The notes beneath the pieces were generated by a model, which saw only the letters and a program-made list of their open reading frames with translations, was not told where the DNA came from and made no database searches. The translations under genes and the position numbers were made by a program. From Micromonospora terminaliae (lineage in GTDB: Bacteria; Actinomycetota; Actinomycetes; Mycobacteriales; Micromonosporaceae), in assembly GCF_009671205.1 (NCBI RefSeq), contig NZ_CP045309.1, positions 1-64,000 of the forward strand: a stretch of DNA of 64,000 nt, read 5' to 3'. Positions 17,021 through 28,297 of the stretch are shown here, piece after piece. The stretch's first letter is position 1. Every line of letters begins with the position of its first letter.

Positions 17021-19852
17021 CTACGACTCGGCGACGAACCTGAAGTAGGTGCGGTACTGGAAGCCGTTGTCCAGGGTCAGCACGAATTCGCGGCAGGTGC
17101 CGGCCCAGGCCGGGTCGGTCATCCACGGGTAGTTGTACTGGCCGTTGGCGTTCACCGACAGGTGTGAGCCGCCGGGGTTCCGCGCCGCGACCGGGGTGGG
17201 TCGCGGGGTGATCGCGCCGTCGGGGCCGACGGTCCGGAGCGTGTCGCAGTCGACCAGCCGGGAGTACGGCGAGCCGCTGGCGAGGATGTCCAGGCCACGG
17301 TTGCTGGCGAGCTTGAACTTCATCGGTACGGCGTCACCGGCGACCACGGTGTTGAGCGCCGGCTGGGCCGAGCGGCCGACGAAGTCGCCCCGGCAGGACG
17401 GGTGGGTGTCGAACGCCTCGGTGTTGTCGTCGCGGGCCGTGGTGCCCTGCACCGCGCTGTAGCCGAGACCCCGGCGGGCGAACGAGCCCCAGATGATGCA
17501 GGCGTTCTCGCCGCCGGTCAGCGCCGCGTCGGCGGCGATGATGGCGTTTCGGCCCGTGACGAAGCCCGGGCCGCAGCCCTGCATCTTGAGCCCGTCGATG
17601 ACGAGCTGGAGGGCCAGGTTGTTGCCGCCGGTGTTCCACGCGTCATAGACGGCCGGGTTGAACCCGTGCCGGTCGATCAGGTTCCAGGTCATGTCCCACA
17701 GGACCGACGCCCACGCGTGCCCGATGCCGTGCGGCACCGCCAGGGACGTCCCGTTGAGCCAGCCGCCCGTCTTGATCCCGTCGTAGGTGAACGGCTGGAT
17801 CTCCATGTTCCGGGAGTACGGCCGAGGCCGGATGCCGCCGCCGTGCCGGTCGTCCTGGAACAGCACGTACGGGCCCATGCCGCGCTGCCCGTCGGCCGTG
17901 TCGAACGCCGGGTCGAGCAGCGTCGTGACGGCCATGAAGTCACTCCAGCCCTCGCCCATCTGCTCGTTGCCGGTCAGGCAGTTGACCGTCGGGCCACCGG
18001 TGAGCCGGTTGGAGATGCCGTGCGTGTACTCGTGCATGATGACGCCGGCGTCGAGGTCACCGTCGCGGATGCCCGGGTGGTCCGGGTGCTTGCGCACCGA
18101 CCCGGTGGCCTCGCCCGCGGCGATGGCGGCCTTGATGGCGGCGCCGTCGGCCTGGGTCACGGCGACGGCCGGAATGGTGACCGGCGCGGACGTCATGAGC
18201 CCGGTCAGCACCGGGGCGCTACCGGTGGCGTTGTGAGCGACCACCATTGCCTTGGCGCCGAGCGACTGGGCGACCTGGGCCCGCTGCAGGTAGCTGCAGG
18301 CCGTGGTGCCGCCGTCGACAACGCTGATCCACCCGCCCGACGGCAGGGTGGCCGGGTAGGCCGCCGCGGTGCAGCCGGTGCCCGCGTACACGAAGCGGTG
18401 TCCGGCCAGGCCGGCCGCGGTCGGGGCCGGCGTGAACCGCGCCCAGGACGCGTCGAACGAGCCGACGCCGTCCACGACGACCTGGTTCGGGCTGCCGAAC
18501 TGGGTGCCCGGCCACAGGTACATCTGCATGCGCGGCGCGCCGACGCCGTCCACCGCCGGGGTGGAGAAGTTGGCGTTGTTGGTGCCGCGGCCGTCGGCCG
18601 CCTCCGCCCGGACGTAGTCGCTGCCCGCGCCGCCCCGGCCGTAGTTGTTCGCCTGGAAGTTCCCCGACACCTCGTCGAAGCCGTACTGGTAGGTGACGTC
18701 GTGGATGATGTTGTTCCAGTAGAACAGGTTGTCGGTCGCGGCGTCCCGGTAGTTCTGGGCGTGCTCGCCGAGGTCGAGCGGGTGGTCGAAGGTCAGGTTC
18801 GCGCCGCCGTCCGGGCTGCTGCCGAAGTCGGGCGTGTTGTTGTCGTCCTCGTCGTGGTAGGCGTGGACGTTGTTGCCCTGGGTGGTGGTGTGCTCGGCCC
18901 CCGCGGCGCCGTCGACGTCGTGCCAGCCGTACGGCGAGGCCGTCCCGTCGGCCGGGTTGGTCACCAGGGTCCGCGGCGCGTCGTTCGGGCTCTCGGCCGG
19001 CCCGGCGAAGACCCGGTAGCTCGAGCCGTCCGCCACCGGGTTGCGCGAACCGAAGGCCGCGCTGTTCAGCGTCGTCGCTCGTCCCGGAGCGCTGCGGTCC
19101 AGGTTGTCGGCGACCTCCTTGACGTCCTCGTGGATCGTCCAGTCGTCGGCTTTGAGCAGCTTGCCGCTCTGCGCGTCGACGGCCGCGTTCCACAGGTGGG
19201 TGTCGGTGGAGTCGTCGATGACGAGCTGCCAGGCCAGGCGGAGCCCGTCGGCGGTGGGCTGCCAGCCGAGCTTGGCGGGGATGGGCTGGTCCGAGATGCC
19301 GGCGCCGGAGACGACGGTGCGCTGGGCGGCGCCGCCGCTGCGGCTCATCACCTTCGGGCCGGCCGGATCGGGCAGATCCAGGGCGTCCGCGGCGGCGTGC
19401 ACCGCCTCGACCGCGTCGAGCCTGGCGGTGCCGGAGGCGTTGTCGGCCAGCCCGGGGACCAGGGTGTCGCCGACGAACACCACGCTGCCGTCGCGGGCGA
19501 TGTTCACGGTGGCGGTGGCGCCGAAGACCTCGAGGTCCTTGAAGCGCTGCGCCAGGTTGACGTGGGTCACGCCGTTGTGGCGGCTGGTGTAGCTGGAGGC
19601 CACCGCGAGGTCCGCCAGGTCGGTGGCGCGTACCCCGTACTCGGCGGGGTGCGCGCGCAGGTAGGACGTGGCGATCTCGTTCGGCGTGCCCCGGTTGGGG
19701 CCGGTGAGGAAGGTCGGGTTCGCCGGGGCGGCCTGGTCGGGTTCCGCCCAGGCGGGCTGCGCGGTCAACGTCGTCATGGACGCGACCAGGGTGGTGGACA
19801 GCAGCAACGCGGCGTTGCGGCGACCACGGGACGGGCGTGAGGGCAGAGGCAC
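17021..19852 (-). CDS. Secreted M36 fungalysin metallopeptidase with PA and PxKF domains
   Basis: A 943-aa extracellular zinc protease. A signal peptide covers about residues 1-36 (ending QPAWA). An FTP-type propeptide (about 50-230) follows, then the M36 catalytic domain with HEYTH at 607-611 and the third-ligand Glu in GEGWSDF (634). A protease-associated (PA) domain, about 470-580, is inserted before the HEYTH helix. The C-terminus (about 745-943) is a PxKF-type module (DAVPMKFKL, then GQYNYPW and GTCREFVLTLDNG). GTG 19852 is chosen over TTG 19888 because AAAGGAG lies 6 nt upstream and the signal peptide then starts properly. The enzyme would digest extracellular protein. It interrupts an otherwise conserved housekeeping string. 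Confidence 0.92.
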   Translation of the reverse strand: MPLPSRPSRGRRNAALLLSTTLVASMTTLTAQPAWAEPDQAAPANPTFLTGPNRGTPNEIATSYLRAHPAEYGVRATDLADLAVASSYTSRHNGVTHVNLAQRFKDLEVFGATATVNIARDGSVVFVGDTLVPGLADNASGTARLDAVEAVHAAADALDLPDPAGPKVMSRSGGAAQRTVVSGAGISDQPIPAKLGWQPTADGLRLAWQLVIDDSTDTHLWNAAVDAQSGKLLKADDWTIHEDVKEVADNLDRSAPGRATTLNSAAFGSRNPVADGSSYRVFAGPAESPNDAPRTLVTNPADGTASPYGWHDVDGAAGAEHTTTQGNNVHAYHDEDDNNTPDFGSSPDGGANLTFDHPLDLGEHAQNYRDAATDNLFYWNNIIHDVTYQYGFDEVSGNFQANNYGRGGAGSDYVRAEAADGRGTNNANFSTPAVDGVGAPRMQMYLWPGTQFGSPNQVVVDGVGSFDASWARFTPAPTAAGLAGHRFVYAGTGCTAAAYPATLPSGGWISVVDGGTTACSYLQRAQVAQSLGAKAMVVAHNATGSAPVLTGLMTSAPVTIPAVAVTQADGAAIKAAIAAGEATGSVRKHPDHPGIRDGDLDAGVIMHEYTHGISNRLTGGPTVNCLTGNEQMGEGWSDFMAVTTLLDPAFDTADGQRGMGPYVLFQDDRHGGGIRPRPYSRNMEIQPFTYDGIKTGGWLNGTSLAVPHGIGHAWASVLWDMTWNLIDRHGFNPAVYDAWNTGGNNLALQLVIDGLKMQGCGPGFVTGRNAIIAADAALTGGENACIIWGSFARRGLGYSAVQGTTARDDNTEAFDTHPSCRGDFVGRSAQPALNTVVAGDAVPMKFKLASNRGLDILASGSPYSRLVDCDTLRTVGPDGAITPRPTPVAARNPGGSHLSVNANGQYNYPWMTDPAWAGTCREFVLTLDNGFQYRTYFRFVAES

Positions 19853-20076
19853 CGCTGCTCCTTTCGACGTCGGAAGAGACAGCGTCAAGCGCCGATCCGC
19901 CCCCGCAGTGAGTCACGGTCGGTGATCAAGCCACTGCGGGGCGAATTGCATCGACGCTACGGGTCGGCTCGTCGACGGTTCATCCGACGAGTGGCGAAAG
20001 ATCGGCCCTCCAGGTTCGACGCCTGTCGTGACCTGCGGATCACGGGAAGGTAAAGCACGAAAACTTGCCTTCGCAA

Positions 20077-20088
20077 ATATGCACATAT
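20077..20088. promoter_or_regulatory. Palindrome in the M36/LVIVD divergent region
   Basis: ATATGCACATAT is a 5-bp inverted repeat around CA in an unusually AT-rich patch (about 20059-20090). It lies 15 bp upstream of the proposed -35 of the LVIVD gene, so an operator is possible. The 348-bp gap 19853-20200 shows nothing else beyond the two promoters. Confidence 0.35.
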
Positions 20089-20102
20089 ACCGCGATGACG
20101 TC

Positions 20103-20130
20103 TTGACCTGCGGCTGAGCGTCGGTACGGT
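20103..20130 (+). promoter_or_regulatory. Promoter of the LVIVD-repeat gene
   Basis: TTGACC (20103-20108) and TACGGT (20125-20130) are spaced 16 bp and lie 71 bp upstream of the start codon. This is the best housekeeping-type -35/-10 pair seen in the window. Confidence 0.5.
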
Positions 20131-20200
20131 CCTTACTCACACGACGCGCCGTGCCTGCTCAATGGACGCTGCGTCAGGTCCTTCGGACGGAAGGCATCGC

Positions 20201-21973
<1,773 letters not shown>

Positions 21974-21984
21974 CCCGTCGCTCA

Positions 21985-22017
21985 GTGAAGGGCACCTCGG
22001 ATCGAGGTGCCCTTCAC
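21985..22017. terminator. Bidirectional 15-bp terminator
   Basis: GTGAAGGGCACCTCG (21985-21999) and its exact complement (22003-22017) form a 15-bp perfect stem with a 3-nt loop. It lies between the LVIVD gene and the convergent DUF305 gene and can act on both. Confidence 0.85.
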
Positions 22018-22028
22018 CCTGTCCGGGG

Positions 22029-22700
22029 TCAGCCCATCTTGGCCAGCATCTCCTGCATCCGCTGGATCTCGATGCTCTGGTCGGCGTTCACCTCACGGGC
22101 GAACTGGTCGGTCGCCGGCTCCATGCCACCACCCGAGGCGTAGAGCTCCTCCACCATGCGCACCGCGCCCTGGTGATGGCGGATCATGAAGGTGAGGAAG
22201 AGCCGGTCGAAGTCGCCGTTGCGGGCCTGCTTGAGCTGGTCGAGCTGCGCGGCGGTGAGCATCCCCGGCATGAGCTCGTGCCCGGCATGGCCCGCGTTCG
22301 GGCCGGTGGTCGGCACGTTCCGCTCCGCGAGCCACCGCTGCATGCGGGTGATCTCGTCACGCTGCGACACGTCGATCCGCTTGGCCAGCAGCGTCACGTC
22401 CGGGTTGGTCGTGCGGCCCGGCAGCAGCGCGGTCATCTCCAACGCCTGCCCGTGGTGCGGGATCATGCCCTGGATGAACAGGGTGTCGGCCGCCTTGAAC
22501 CCGGGCGGCGAGACCCGGGCCAGGTCGTCGCCCGACAGGGATCTGCCGGGTTGACCCGGCGCCCCCGGCTGCACGACGTGGCCGCTCGGCGGACGGTAGG
22601 CCGGATCGTCACCGCCGGACCAGAGGGCGAAGCCCACCCCCGAACCGACGGCGACGGTGGCGACAACGGCTGAAATGATCACGCGGCGCGAAAGGGGCAT
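22029..22700 (-). CDS. Membrane-anchored DUF305 protein
   Basis: A 223-aa protein with one N-terminal membrane anchor (about 6-28, RRVIISAVVATVAVGSG) and an extracytoplasmic DUF305 domain. The two family hallmarks, paired histidines in FIQGMIPHHGQALEM and FMIRHHQGAVRMVEEL, suggest a four-helix, ferritin-like bundle that binds metal. DUF305 proteins often accompany copper-handling genes, and actinobacterial LVIVD-repeat proteins often have a DUF305 neighbour, as here. The biochemical role is unknown. It is convergent with the LVIVD gene and divergent from rph. Confidence 0.9.
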   Translation of the reverse strand: MPLSRRVIISAVVATVAVGSGVGFALWSGGDDPAYRPPSGHVVQPGAPGQPGRSLSGDDLARVSPPGFKAADTLFIQGMIPHHGQALEMTALLPGRTTNPDVTLLAKRIDVSQRDEITRMQRWLAERNVPTTGPNAGHAGHELMPGMLTAAQLDQLKQARNGDFDRLFLTFMIRHHQGAVRMVEELYASGGGMEPATDQFAREVNADQSIEIQRMQEMLAKMG

Positions 22701-22851
22701 GTTCTGGACCTATCCGGTGTCCGGGCGCGCAGATGTGAAGGTCATCCTGCCTCATTCCCACCAGCTGAGGAACCCGTCGAAGGTGCCGGTCCTGAGCGTT
22801 GGTTGGGGCACCCGGGGCCGGTTCGATCACGGCACCGCATAGGGTGCAGGC

Positions 22852-23577
22852 ATGGCGCGACCTGACGGGCGGCGGCCCGACCAACTCCGACCGGTGACCC
22901 TGACCCGGGGCTGGAGCACCCACCCGGAGGGGTCGGTGCTCGTCGAGTTCGGGGCGACCCGGGTGCTCTGCACGGCGAGCGTGACCGAGGGCGTGCCCCG
23001 CTGGCGCAAGGGCTCCGGGCTCGGCTGGGTGACCGCCGAGTACGCGATGCTGCCCCGGGCCACCAACACCCGCTCCGACCGGGAGAGCGTCAAGGGCCGC
23101 GTCGGCGGCCGGACCCACGAGATCTCCCGGCTGATCGGCCGCAGCCTGCGGGCCTGCGTGGACCTCAAGGCGCTGGGTGAGAACTCGGTGGTGCTCGACT
23201 GCGACGTGCTCCAGGCCGACGGCGGCACCCGGACGGCCGCCATCACCGGCGCGTACGTGGCGCTGCACGACGCGGTGACCTGGCTCGCCGAGCGCAAGGC
23301 CCTGGCGGGCAAGGTGGAGAAGGTCATGCACCGGTCGGTGGCGGCGGTCAGCGTCGGCATCATCGCCGGCGAACCCCGGCTCGACCTCTGCTACGAGGAG
23401 GACGTGGCCGCCGAGGTCGACATGAACGTGGTCTGCACCGGGACGGGTGACTTCGTCGAGGTGCAGGGGACGGGCGAGGCCGGCGTCTTCGCCCGGGAGC
23501 AGCTCGACGCCCTGCTCGACCTGGGCGTGATGGGCTGTCTGGAACTGGCCGACGCGCAGCGGAAGGCGCTGAACTGA
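22852..23577 (+). CDS. rph: Ribonuclease PH
   Basis: A 241-aa phosphorolytic 3'-5' exoribonuclease that trims tRNA precursors, forming a hexameric ring. Family hallmarks in order: [18 protein letters not shown] near residue 30, [17 protein letters not shown] (about 60), [20 protein letters not shown] (about 85) and [19 protein letters not shown] (about 115). The ATG lies 6 nt after a -10-like TAGGGT (22840-22845), without a Shine-Dalgarno, so it may be leaderless. Its stop overlaps the rdgB start (TGATG). rph-rdgB adjacency is conserved in actinobacteria. Confidence 0.97.
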   Translation: MARPDGRRPDQLRPVTLTRGWSTHPEGSVLVEFGATRVLCTASVTEGVPRWRKGSGLGWVTAEYAMLPRATNTRSDRESVKGRVGGRTHEISRLIGRSLRACVDLKALGENSVVLDCDVLQADGGTRTAAITGAYVALHDAVTWLAERKALAGKVEKVMHRSVAAVSVGIIAGEPRLDLCYEEDVAAEVDMNVVCTGTGDFVEVQGTGEAGVFAREQLDALLDLGVMGCLELADAQRKALN

Positions 23578-24194
23578 TGAACACGGTGCTCCTGGCCACC
23601 CGCAACCGGAAGAAGCTCGTCGAGCTCCAGCGGATCCTCGACGGCGCGCTCGGCGCCCACCGGATCGCCCTGCTCGGCCTCGACGACGTCGAGGAGTACC
23701 CGGAGCTGCCCGAGTCCGGCCTGACCTTCGGCGAGAACGCGCTGATCAAGGCCCGGGAGGGCTGCCGGCGCACCGGCCTGCCGACGATCGCCGACGACTC
23801 CGGTCTGGCGGTGGACGCGCTCAACGGCATGCCGGGCGTGTTCAGCGCCCGCTGGGCCGGTTCCCACGGCGACGACCGGGCCAACCTCCAGCTCGTGCTG
23901 GACCAGATCGCCGACCTGCCGGACGAGCACCGCGGCGCCGCCTTCGTCTGCACGGTGGCGCTGGTGCTGCCCAGCGGCAAGGAGCACCTGGTCGACGGCC
24001 GGCAGTCCGGCCGGCTGCTGCGCGCCCCGCGCGGCGACGGCGGCTTCGGCTACGACCCGATCTTCCTGGGCGACGGGCAGGAGCGGACCAACGCGGAGCT
24101 GACCCCGGCGGAGAAGGACGCGGTGAGCCACCGCGGGAAGGCGCTGCGCGAACTGGCCAAGCTGGTCGCCAAGGTGCTACCGCCGGCCGCCTGA
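23577..24194 (+). CDS. rdgB: dITP/XTP pyrophosphatase (HAM1 family)
   Basis: A 205-aa house-cleaning enzyme that hydrolyses non-canonical purine nucleotides (dITP, XTP) to monophosphates, keeping them out of DNA. It has the opening LLATRNRKKLVELQRIL and the catalytic/metal region TIADDSGLAVDALNGMPGVFSARW. It also has the base-recognition motif FGYDPIF, followed by SHRGKALREL. Length fits the family. It starts within the rph stop codon, so translation is coupled. It ends 8 bp from the convergent DUF6891 gene, with no recognisable terminator between them. Confidence 0.97.
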   Translation: MNTVLLATRNRKKLVELQRILDGALGAHRIALLGLDDVEEYPELPESGLTFGENALIKAREGCRRTGLPTIADDSGLAVDALNGMPGVFSARWAGSHGDDRANLQLVLDQIADLPDEHRGAAFVCTVALVLPSGKEHLVDGRQSGRLLRAPRGDGGFGYDPIFLGDGQERTNAELTPAEKDAVSHRGKALRELAKLVAKVLPPAA

Positions 24195-24202
24195 CCGACC
24201 GC

Positions 24203-25465
24203 TCAGCGGTGGTGCAGTGTGGTCAGCTCGCCGCCCAGCTCGTGTACGGCCACCCGGTCCTCCATGGCCAGCGCCGTGAGTACCTGCTCCACCTCGGCCA
24301 GGGTGGCGTGCCGACCCACCGAGACGGCCGCCTCGGTGTCGAGGTGCTCCACCCAGAGGCCGCCGGGCTCCCAGGCGGTCTGCACGCAGGCGCCGGAGCG
24401 GCCCACGCAGGTGAGGCAGTCGTAGCTGGACGGGCGCATGGCGCGGATCCGGGCCAGCAGCTCCGCCAGCTCCATCGGCACCTCCTGCTCCCACCCGGTC
24501 GCGTGGCCGCCGGTCACCTCGACGTAGCCGACCGGTGCGGGCTCCGGCTCGCCGGCCGGGGGCAGCCCGCGCAGCGCCCGGACCAGCGCCAGGCCACCGT
24601 GCCGGCCCACGGTCCGCGCCGGCACGTCCGGGTCGTCGTACGTGCCGACCAGCGCGTCGCCGCTGCGCCGGACCTGCACCGCACGGCCCTCCCACTGCAG
24701 GCGGACCGGGACGGCGGCGGGCAGCCACGGCAGGTGCAGGGCGGTGAACCGGCCGGCCCGCACCGGCCCCTCCGCCGGCGCGTGCACGCCGGTCCAGGCG
24801 CCGAGCAGCTCCACGTCGATGTCGACGTCGTCCACCACGGGGGCTGGTACGGCGGCGAGCCGGCCGACCCGGCGCCGCTGCCACCGCAGCGGTACGTGGA
24901 TCCGCCGGCCGACCTCGCCGTCCCAGTTGACGGTCAGCCCCGTAGCCCGCAGCGCAGCCGCCACCTCCGCGCCGATCTCCGCTGCGGAGGCTCCCTCGAA
25001 CGCCCCGTATGCGAGCCACACCCCGGAGCCTTCGACGCCCCGTTCGGCGTCCTGCCGGTGGTAGAAGGCGTAGCCCCGCGGCTTCAGGCCCCGCCGCGCC
25101 TCGGCGCCGATCTCCTCGGCGCCGCAGTTCTGGCAGCAGGTGAAGTTCTCCCGGGCCACGATCCCGGCGGCGTCGAGCGTCCGGAACGCGGTGGTGAGCC
25201 GGTCGCTGTCGGTCGTCTCCGGCCAGGTCTCCTGGTCGGCCAGGTGCGCGGTCAGTTCCTCGGCCACCGCCGCCCAGGCCAGCTCCGCGACCCGGTTCCG
25301 CCCGGCCGCGTCGTCGAGGTACTCCACCGTCTCGGTGACGATGGCGGCCGCCGGCAGCTCGGCCAACGCCACCTGCCGGCGCACGAAGGCCCGGATCTGC
25401 TCGGCCAGGTCGTCGCCGTCGGGGACGTCGGCACGGTCGGGGGCTGCCACGGCGTCATCGGTCAC
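24203..25465 (-). CDS. DUF6891-type protein
   Basis: A 420-aa soluble protein that resembles the DUF6891 family. The N-terminal half has an acidic helical region, then ARENFTCCQNCGAEEI (about 107-122), whose clustered cysteines look like a metal or redox site, followed by GYAFYHRQDAE and WLAYGAFEG. The C-terminal part is beta-rich and carries a second Cys cluster, DCLTCVGRSGAC (about 352-363). Function is unknown. It starts with GTG at 25465, 40 bp downstream of hutH on the same strand, so it could be read through from the hut operon, but no pathway link is evident. Confidence 0.7.
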   Translation of the reverse strand: MTDDAVAAPDRADVPDGDDLAEQIRAFVRRQVALAELPAAAIVTETVEYLDDAAGRNRVAELAWAAVAEELTAHLADQETWPETTDSDRLTTAFRTLDAAGIVARENFTCCQNCGAEEIGAEARRGLKPRGYAFYHRQDAERGVEGSGVWLAYGAFEGASAAEIGAEVAAALRATGLTVNWDGEVGRRIHVPLRWQRRRVGRLAAVPAPVVDDVDIDVELLGAWTGVHAPAEGPVRAGRFTALHLPWLPAAVPVRLQWEGRAVQVRRSGDALVGTYDDPDVPARTVGRHGGLALVRALRGLPPAGEPEPAPVGYVEVTGGHATGWEQEVPMELAELLARIRAMRPSSYDCLTCVGRSGACVQTAWEPGGLWVEHLDTEAAVSVGRHATLAEVEQVLTALAMEDRVAVHELGGELTTLHHR

Positions 25466-25505
25466 GGCGGCGAACGGTAGCAGCTCCCGCCGACAGCATC
25501 CCTGT

Positions 25506-27044
25506 TCAGCCCAGCGGGCCCACCTCGCGCTCGATCGCGGCGCGCAGCCCGGGGCCGCGCACGACCTCCCGCGCCGCCTCCATGAGCGGGGCGAGGAACA
25601 CGTCCGGCCCTGGCTCGCCGGCGACCTCGCCGAGCGCGGCCAGCGCGGCCCGGCCGGCCGGCGACGGGGTCAGCGGCGCGCGGAGCTGGAGCCCGCGCAC
25701 GGCGGCCAGCAGCTCGACCGCGAGCACGCTGGTCAGGTTGTCCAGCACGGTGCGCAGCTTCTTCGTCGCCGCCCAGCCCATCGAGACGTGGTCCTCCTGC
25801 ATGCCGCTGGTGGGCAGCGAGTCGACCGAGGCGGGGGCGGCGAGCCGGCGGTTCTCCGCGACGATCCCGGCCGCCGTGTACTGGGCGATCATCAGCCCGG
25901 AGTTGACCCCGGCGTCGGGGGACAGGAACGCCGGCAGCTCCCGGTTGCGGGTCACGTCGAGCAGCCGGTCCACCCGGCGCTCGGCGATCGCGCCCACCTC
26001 GGACGCGGCGATGGCCAGGTAGTCGGCGGCGAAGCCGAGCGGCGCGCCGTGGAAGTTGCCGGTCGACTCGACCCGCCCGTCCGGCAGCACCACCGGGTTG
26101 TCCACCACCGACAGCAGCTCCCGCCCGGCCACCACCTCGACGTAGTCGAGGGTGTCCCGGGCCGCGCCGGCCACCTGCGGCGCGCAGCGCATCGAGTACG
26201 CGTCCTGCACGGCGTGCGCCAGGTCGTCGCGGTGCGAGTCCATCACCGCCGAGTTCTGCAGCAGCTTGTGGATGTTCGCGGCCGAGGCGGCCTGGCCGGG
26301 GTGCGGCCGGATGGCGTGCAGCTCCGGCAGGAACGGCCGCTCCGAGCCGAGCATCGCCTCGATGGCCAGCGCGGCGGTCACGTCGGCCATGGCGAACAGG
26401 TGCCGGGCGTCGTGGATGGCCAGCAGCAGCATGCCGAGCATGCCGTCGGTGCCGTTGATCAGCGCCAGCCCCTCCTTGGCGGCCAGCTCCAGCGGCTCCA
26501 GCCCGACCCGGCGCAGCGCGTCGCCGGCCGGGATCCGGTCGCCGGCCGGGCCGAGCACCCAGCCCTCGCCGAGCAGCACCAGCGCGCAGTGGGCGAGGGG
26601 CGCCAGGTCGCCGGACGCGCCGAGCGAGCCGTGCTCCGGCACCCACGGGGTGACCTCGTGGTTGAGCAGGTCCACGAGGGCCTCGGCGACCACCGGGCGG
26701 ACCCCGGAGCGGCCGAGGGCGAGCGAGCGTACCCGCAGCAGCATCATGGCCCGCACCACCTCGCGGGGCATGGGTGCGCCCACCCCGGCGGCGTGCGAGC
26801 GGATCAGCGCGTGCTGGAGTTCGGCCCGCCGCTCGGGCGCCACGAAGGTGTTCGCGAGCGCCCCGAATCCGGTGGAGACGCCGTACACGGGCCGGCCGGC
26901 GGCCTCGATGCCGTCCACGATGGACCGGCTGGTCGCCATCGCCTCCACCGTGGCGGGGTCGAGGACGACCTTGGCGGTGCCGCGGGCCACGGCGAGCACG
27001 TCGGCGGGGGAGATCCCGGTGGGCTGGATGACTACGGTCGACAT
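25506..27044 (-). CDS. hutH: Histidine ammonia-lyase
   Basis: A 512-aa enzyme converting L-histidine to trans-urocanate plus ammonia, first step of the hut pathway. The MIO cofactor tripeptide is A143-S144-G145 in [14 protein letters not shown]. Other hallmarks are [11 protein letters not shown] near residue 55, SVVDNPVV and [16 protein letters not shown] (about 330), and QEDHVSMGW. The ATG at 27044 overlaps the end of hutI by 13 bp, so it is translated from the same mRNA. It is the last gene of the six-gene operon that runs down from 33414. Confidence 0.98.
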   Translation of the reverse strand: MSTVVIQPTGISPADVLAVARGTAKVVLDPATVEAMATSRSIVDGIEAAGRPVYGVSTGFGALANTFVAPERRAELQHALIRSHAAGVGAPMPREVVRAMMLLRVRSLALGRSGVRPVVAEALVDLLNHEVTPWVPEHGSLGASGDLAPLAHCALVLLGEGWVLGPAGDRIPAGDALRRVGLEPLELAAKEGLALINGTDGMLGMLLLAIHDARHLFAMADVTAALAIEAMLGSERPFLPELHAIRPHPGQAASAANIHKLLQNSAVMDSHRDDLAHAVQDAYSMRCAPQVAGAARDTLDYVEVVAGRELLSVVDNPVVLPDGRVESTGNFHGAPLGFAADYLAIAASEVGAIAERRVDRLLDVTRNRELPAFLSPDAGVNSGLMIAQYTAAGIVAENRRLAAPASVDSLPTSGMQEDHVSMGWAATKKLRTVLDNLTSVLAVELLAAVRGLQLRAPLTPSPAGRAALAALGEVAGEPGPDVFLAPLMEAAREVVRGPGLRAAIEREVGPLG

Positions 27045-28297
27045 TGCGGCACTCCGTTGTGCAGAACCTGGCGGATCAAGGGCACACCGGGCCGGTAGGC
27101 CAGGTGCAGATGGGACGGGGCGTCGAGGATCATGAGGTCGGCCCGCGCGCCCCGCGCGAGCCGACCCACGTCGGTGCGGCGCAGCGCCGCCGCCCCGCCG
27201 GCCGTCGCGGCCCACACCGCCTCCGCCGGGGTCATCCGCATCTCGCGTACGGCGAGGGCGATGCAGAACGGCATGGACGACGTGTACGACGACCCGGGGT
27301 TGCAGTCGGTGGCGAGGGCCACGGTGACGCCCGCGTCGAGCAGCCGGCGCGCGTCCGGGTACGGCGACCGGGTGGAGAACTCGGCCCCGGGCAGCAGGGT
27401 GGCGACGGTGGTGGTGTGCAGGCCTTCCGGGCACATGCAGCCGACCCGGTGCGACGCGAGCGCGTCGATGTCGGCGTCGGTCAGGTGGGTGCAGTGGTCG
27501 ACGCTGGCCGCGCCCAGCTCCACCCCGAGCTGCACGCCCGGGCCGGGTCCGAGCTGGTTGGCGTGCACCCGCACGCCCAGCCCGACGGCCTGCCCGCAGG
27601 CGAGGATCGCCCGGGCGTGGTCCACGTCGAAGGCGCCCCGCTCGCAGAACACGTCGATCCACCGGGCGTGGGGCGCGGCGGCGGCCAGCATCGGCCCGCA
27701 CACCAGGCCCACGTAGTCGTCGGGACGGTCGGCGTACTCGGCGGGGACCACGTGGGCGCCGAGGAACGTGGTGTCCTCGGTGAACTCGGCGGCGATCCGC
27801 AGTGAGCGGGCCTCGTCGGCGACGGTGAGGCCGTACCCGCTCTTGATCTCGATGGTGGTGGTGCCCTGCCGCATGGCCTCGTCGCGCAGCCGCCGGACGG
27901 TGGCCCGCAGCTCGTCGTCGGAGGCGGCCCGGGTGGCGCCGACGGTGGTGCGGATGCCGCCACCGGTGTAGGGCTCGCCGGCCATCCGGGCGGCGAACTC
28001 GGCGGCCCGGTCACCGGCGAAGACGAGGTGGGCGTGGCTGTCCACGAAGCCGGGCAGCACGGCCCCGCCCTCGGCGTCGATCCGGCGGTCGGCGGCCGGC
28101 GCGTAGCGGGCCGGCCCGATCCAGGCCACCTCCCCGTCCTCGACGAGCAGGGCGGCGTTCCGGCGCAGGCTCAGCTGGCCGCCCGCGCCGTCAGGAGTGT
28201 TGGTGACCAGCTCGCCGATGTTGTCGACCAGCAGGCTGCCGGTGCTGCGGGTGGAGGGCCGCGCCGGTCCGTCCGGCCGCACCGGGAAGCCGGTCAC
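27032..28297 (-). CDS. hutI: Imidazolonepropionase
   Basis: A 421-aa amidohydrolase-superfamily metalloenzyme that opens 4-imidazolone-5-propionate to N-formimino-L-glutamate (third step). The metal-binding H-x-H is in [15 protein letters not shown] (about 80-95). Further ligand sites are [31 protein letters not shown] and [10 protein letters not shown]. The N-terminus is slightly longer than usual. It starts at GTG 28297, which overlaps the hutF stop as GTGA, and it overlaps hutH at its own end, indicating tight co-translation. Confidence 0.97.
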   Translation of the reverse strand: MTGFPVRPDGPARPSTRSTGSLLVDNIGELVTNTPDGAGGQLSLRRNAALLVEDGEVAWIGPARYAPAADRRIDAEGGAVLPGFVDSHAHLVFAGDRAAEFAARMAGEPYTGGGIRTTVGATRAASDDELRATVRRLRDEAMRQGTTTIEIKSGYGLTVADEARSLRIAAEFTEDTTFLGAHVVPAEYADRPDDYVGLVCGPMLAAAAPHARWIDVFCERGAFDVDHARAILACGQAVGLGVRVHANQLGPGPGVQLGVELGAASVDHCTHLTDADIDALASHRVGCMCPEGLHTTTVATLLPGAEFSTRSPYPDARRLLDAGVTVALATDCNPGSSYTSSMPFCIALAVREMRMTPAEAVWAATAGGAAALRRTDVGRLARGARADLMILDAPSHLHLAYRPGVPLIRQVLHNGVPQCRP

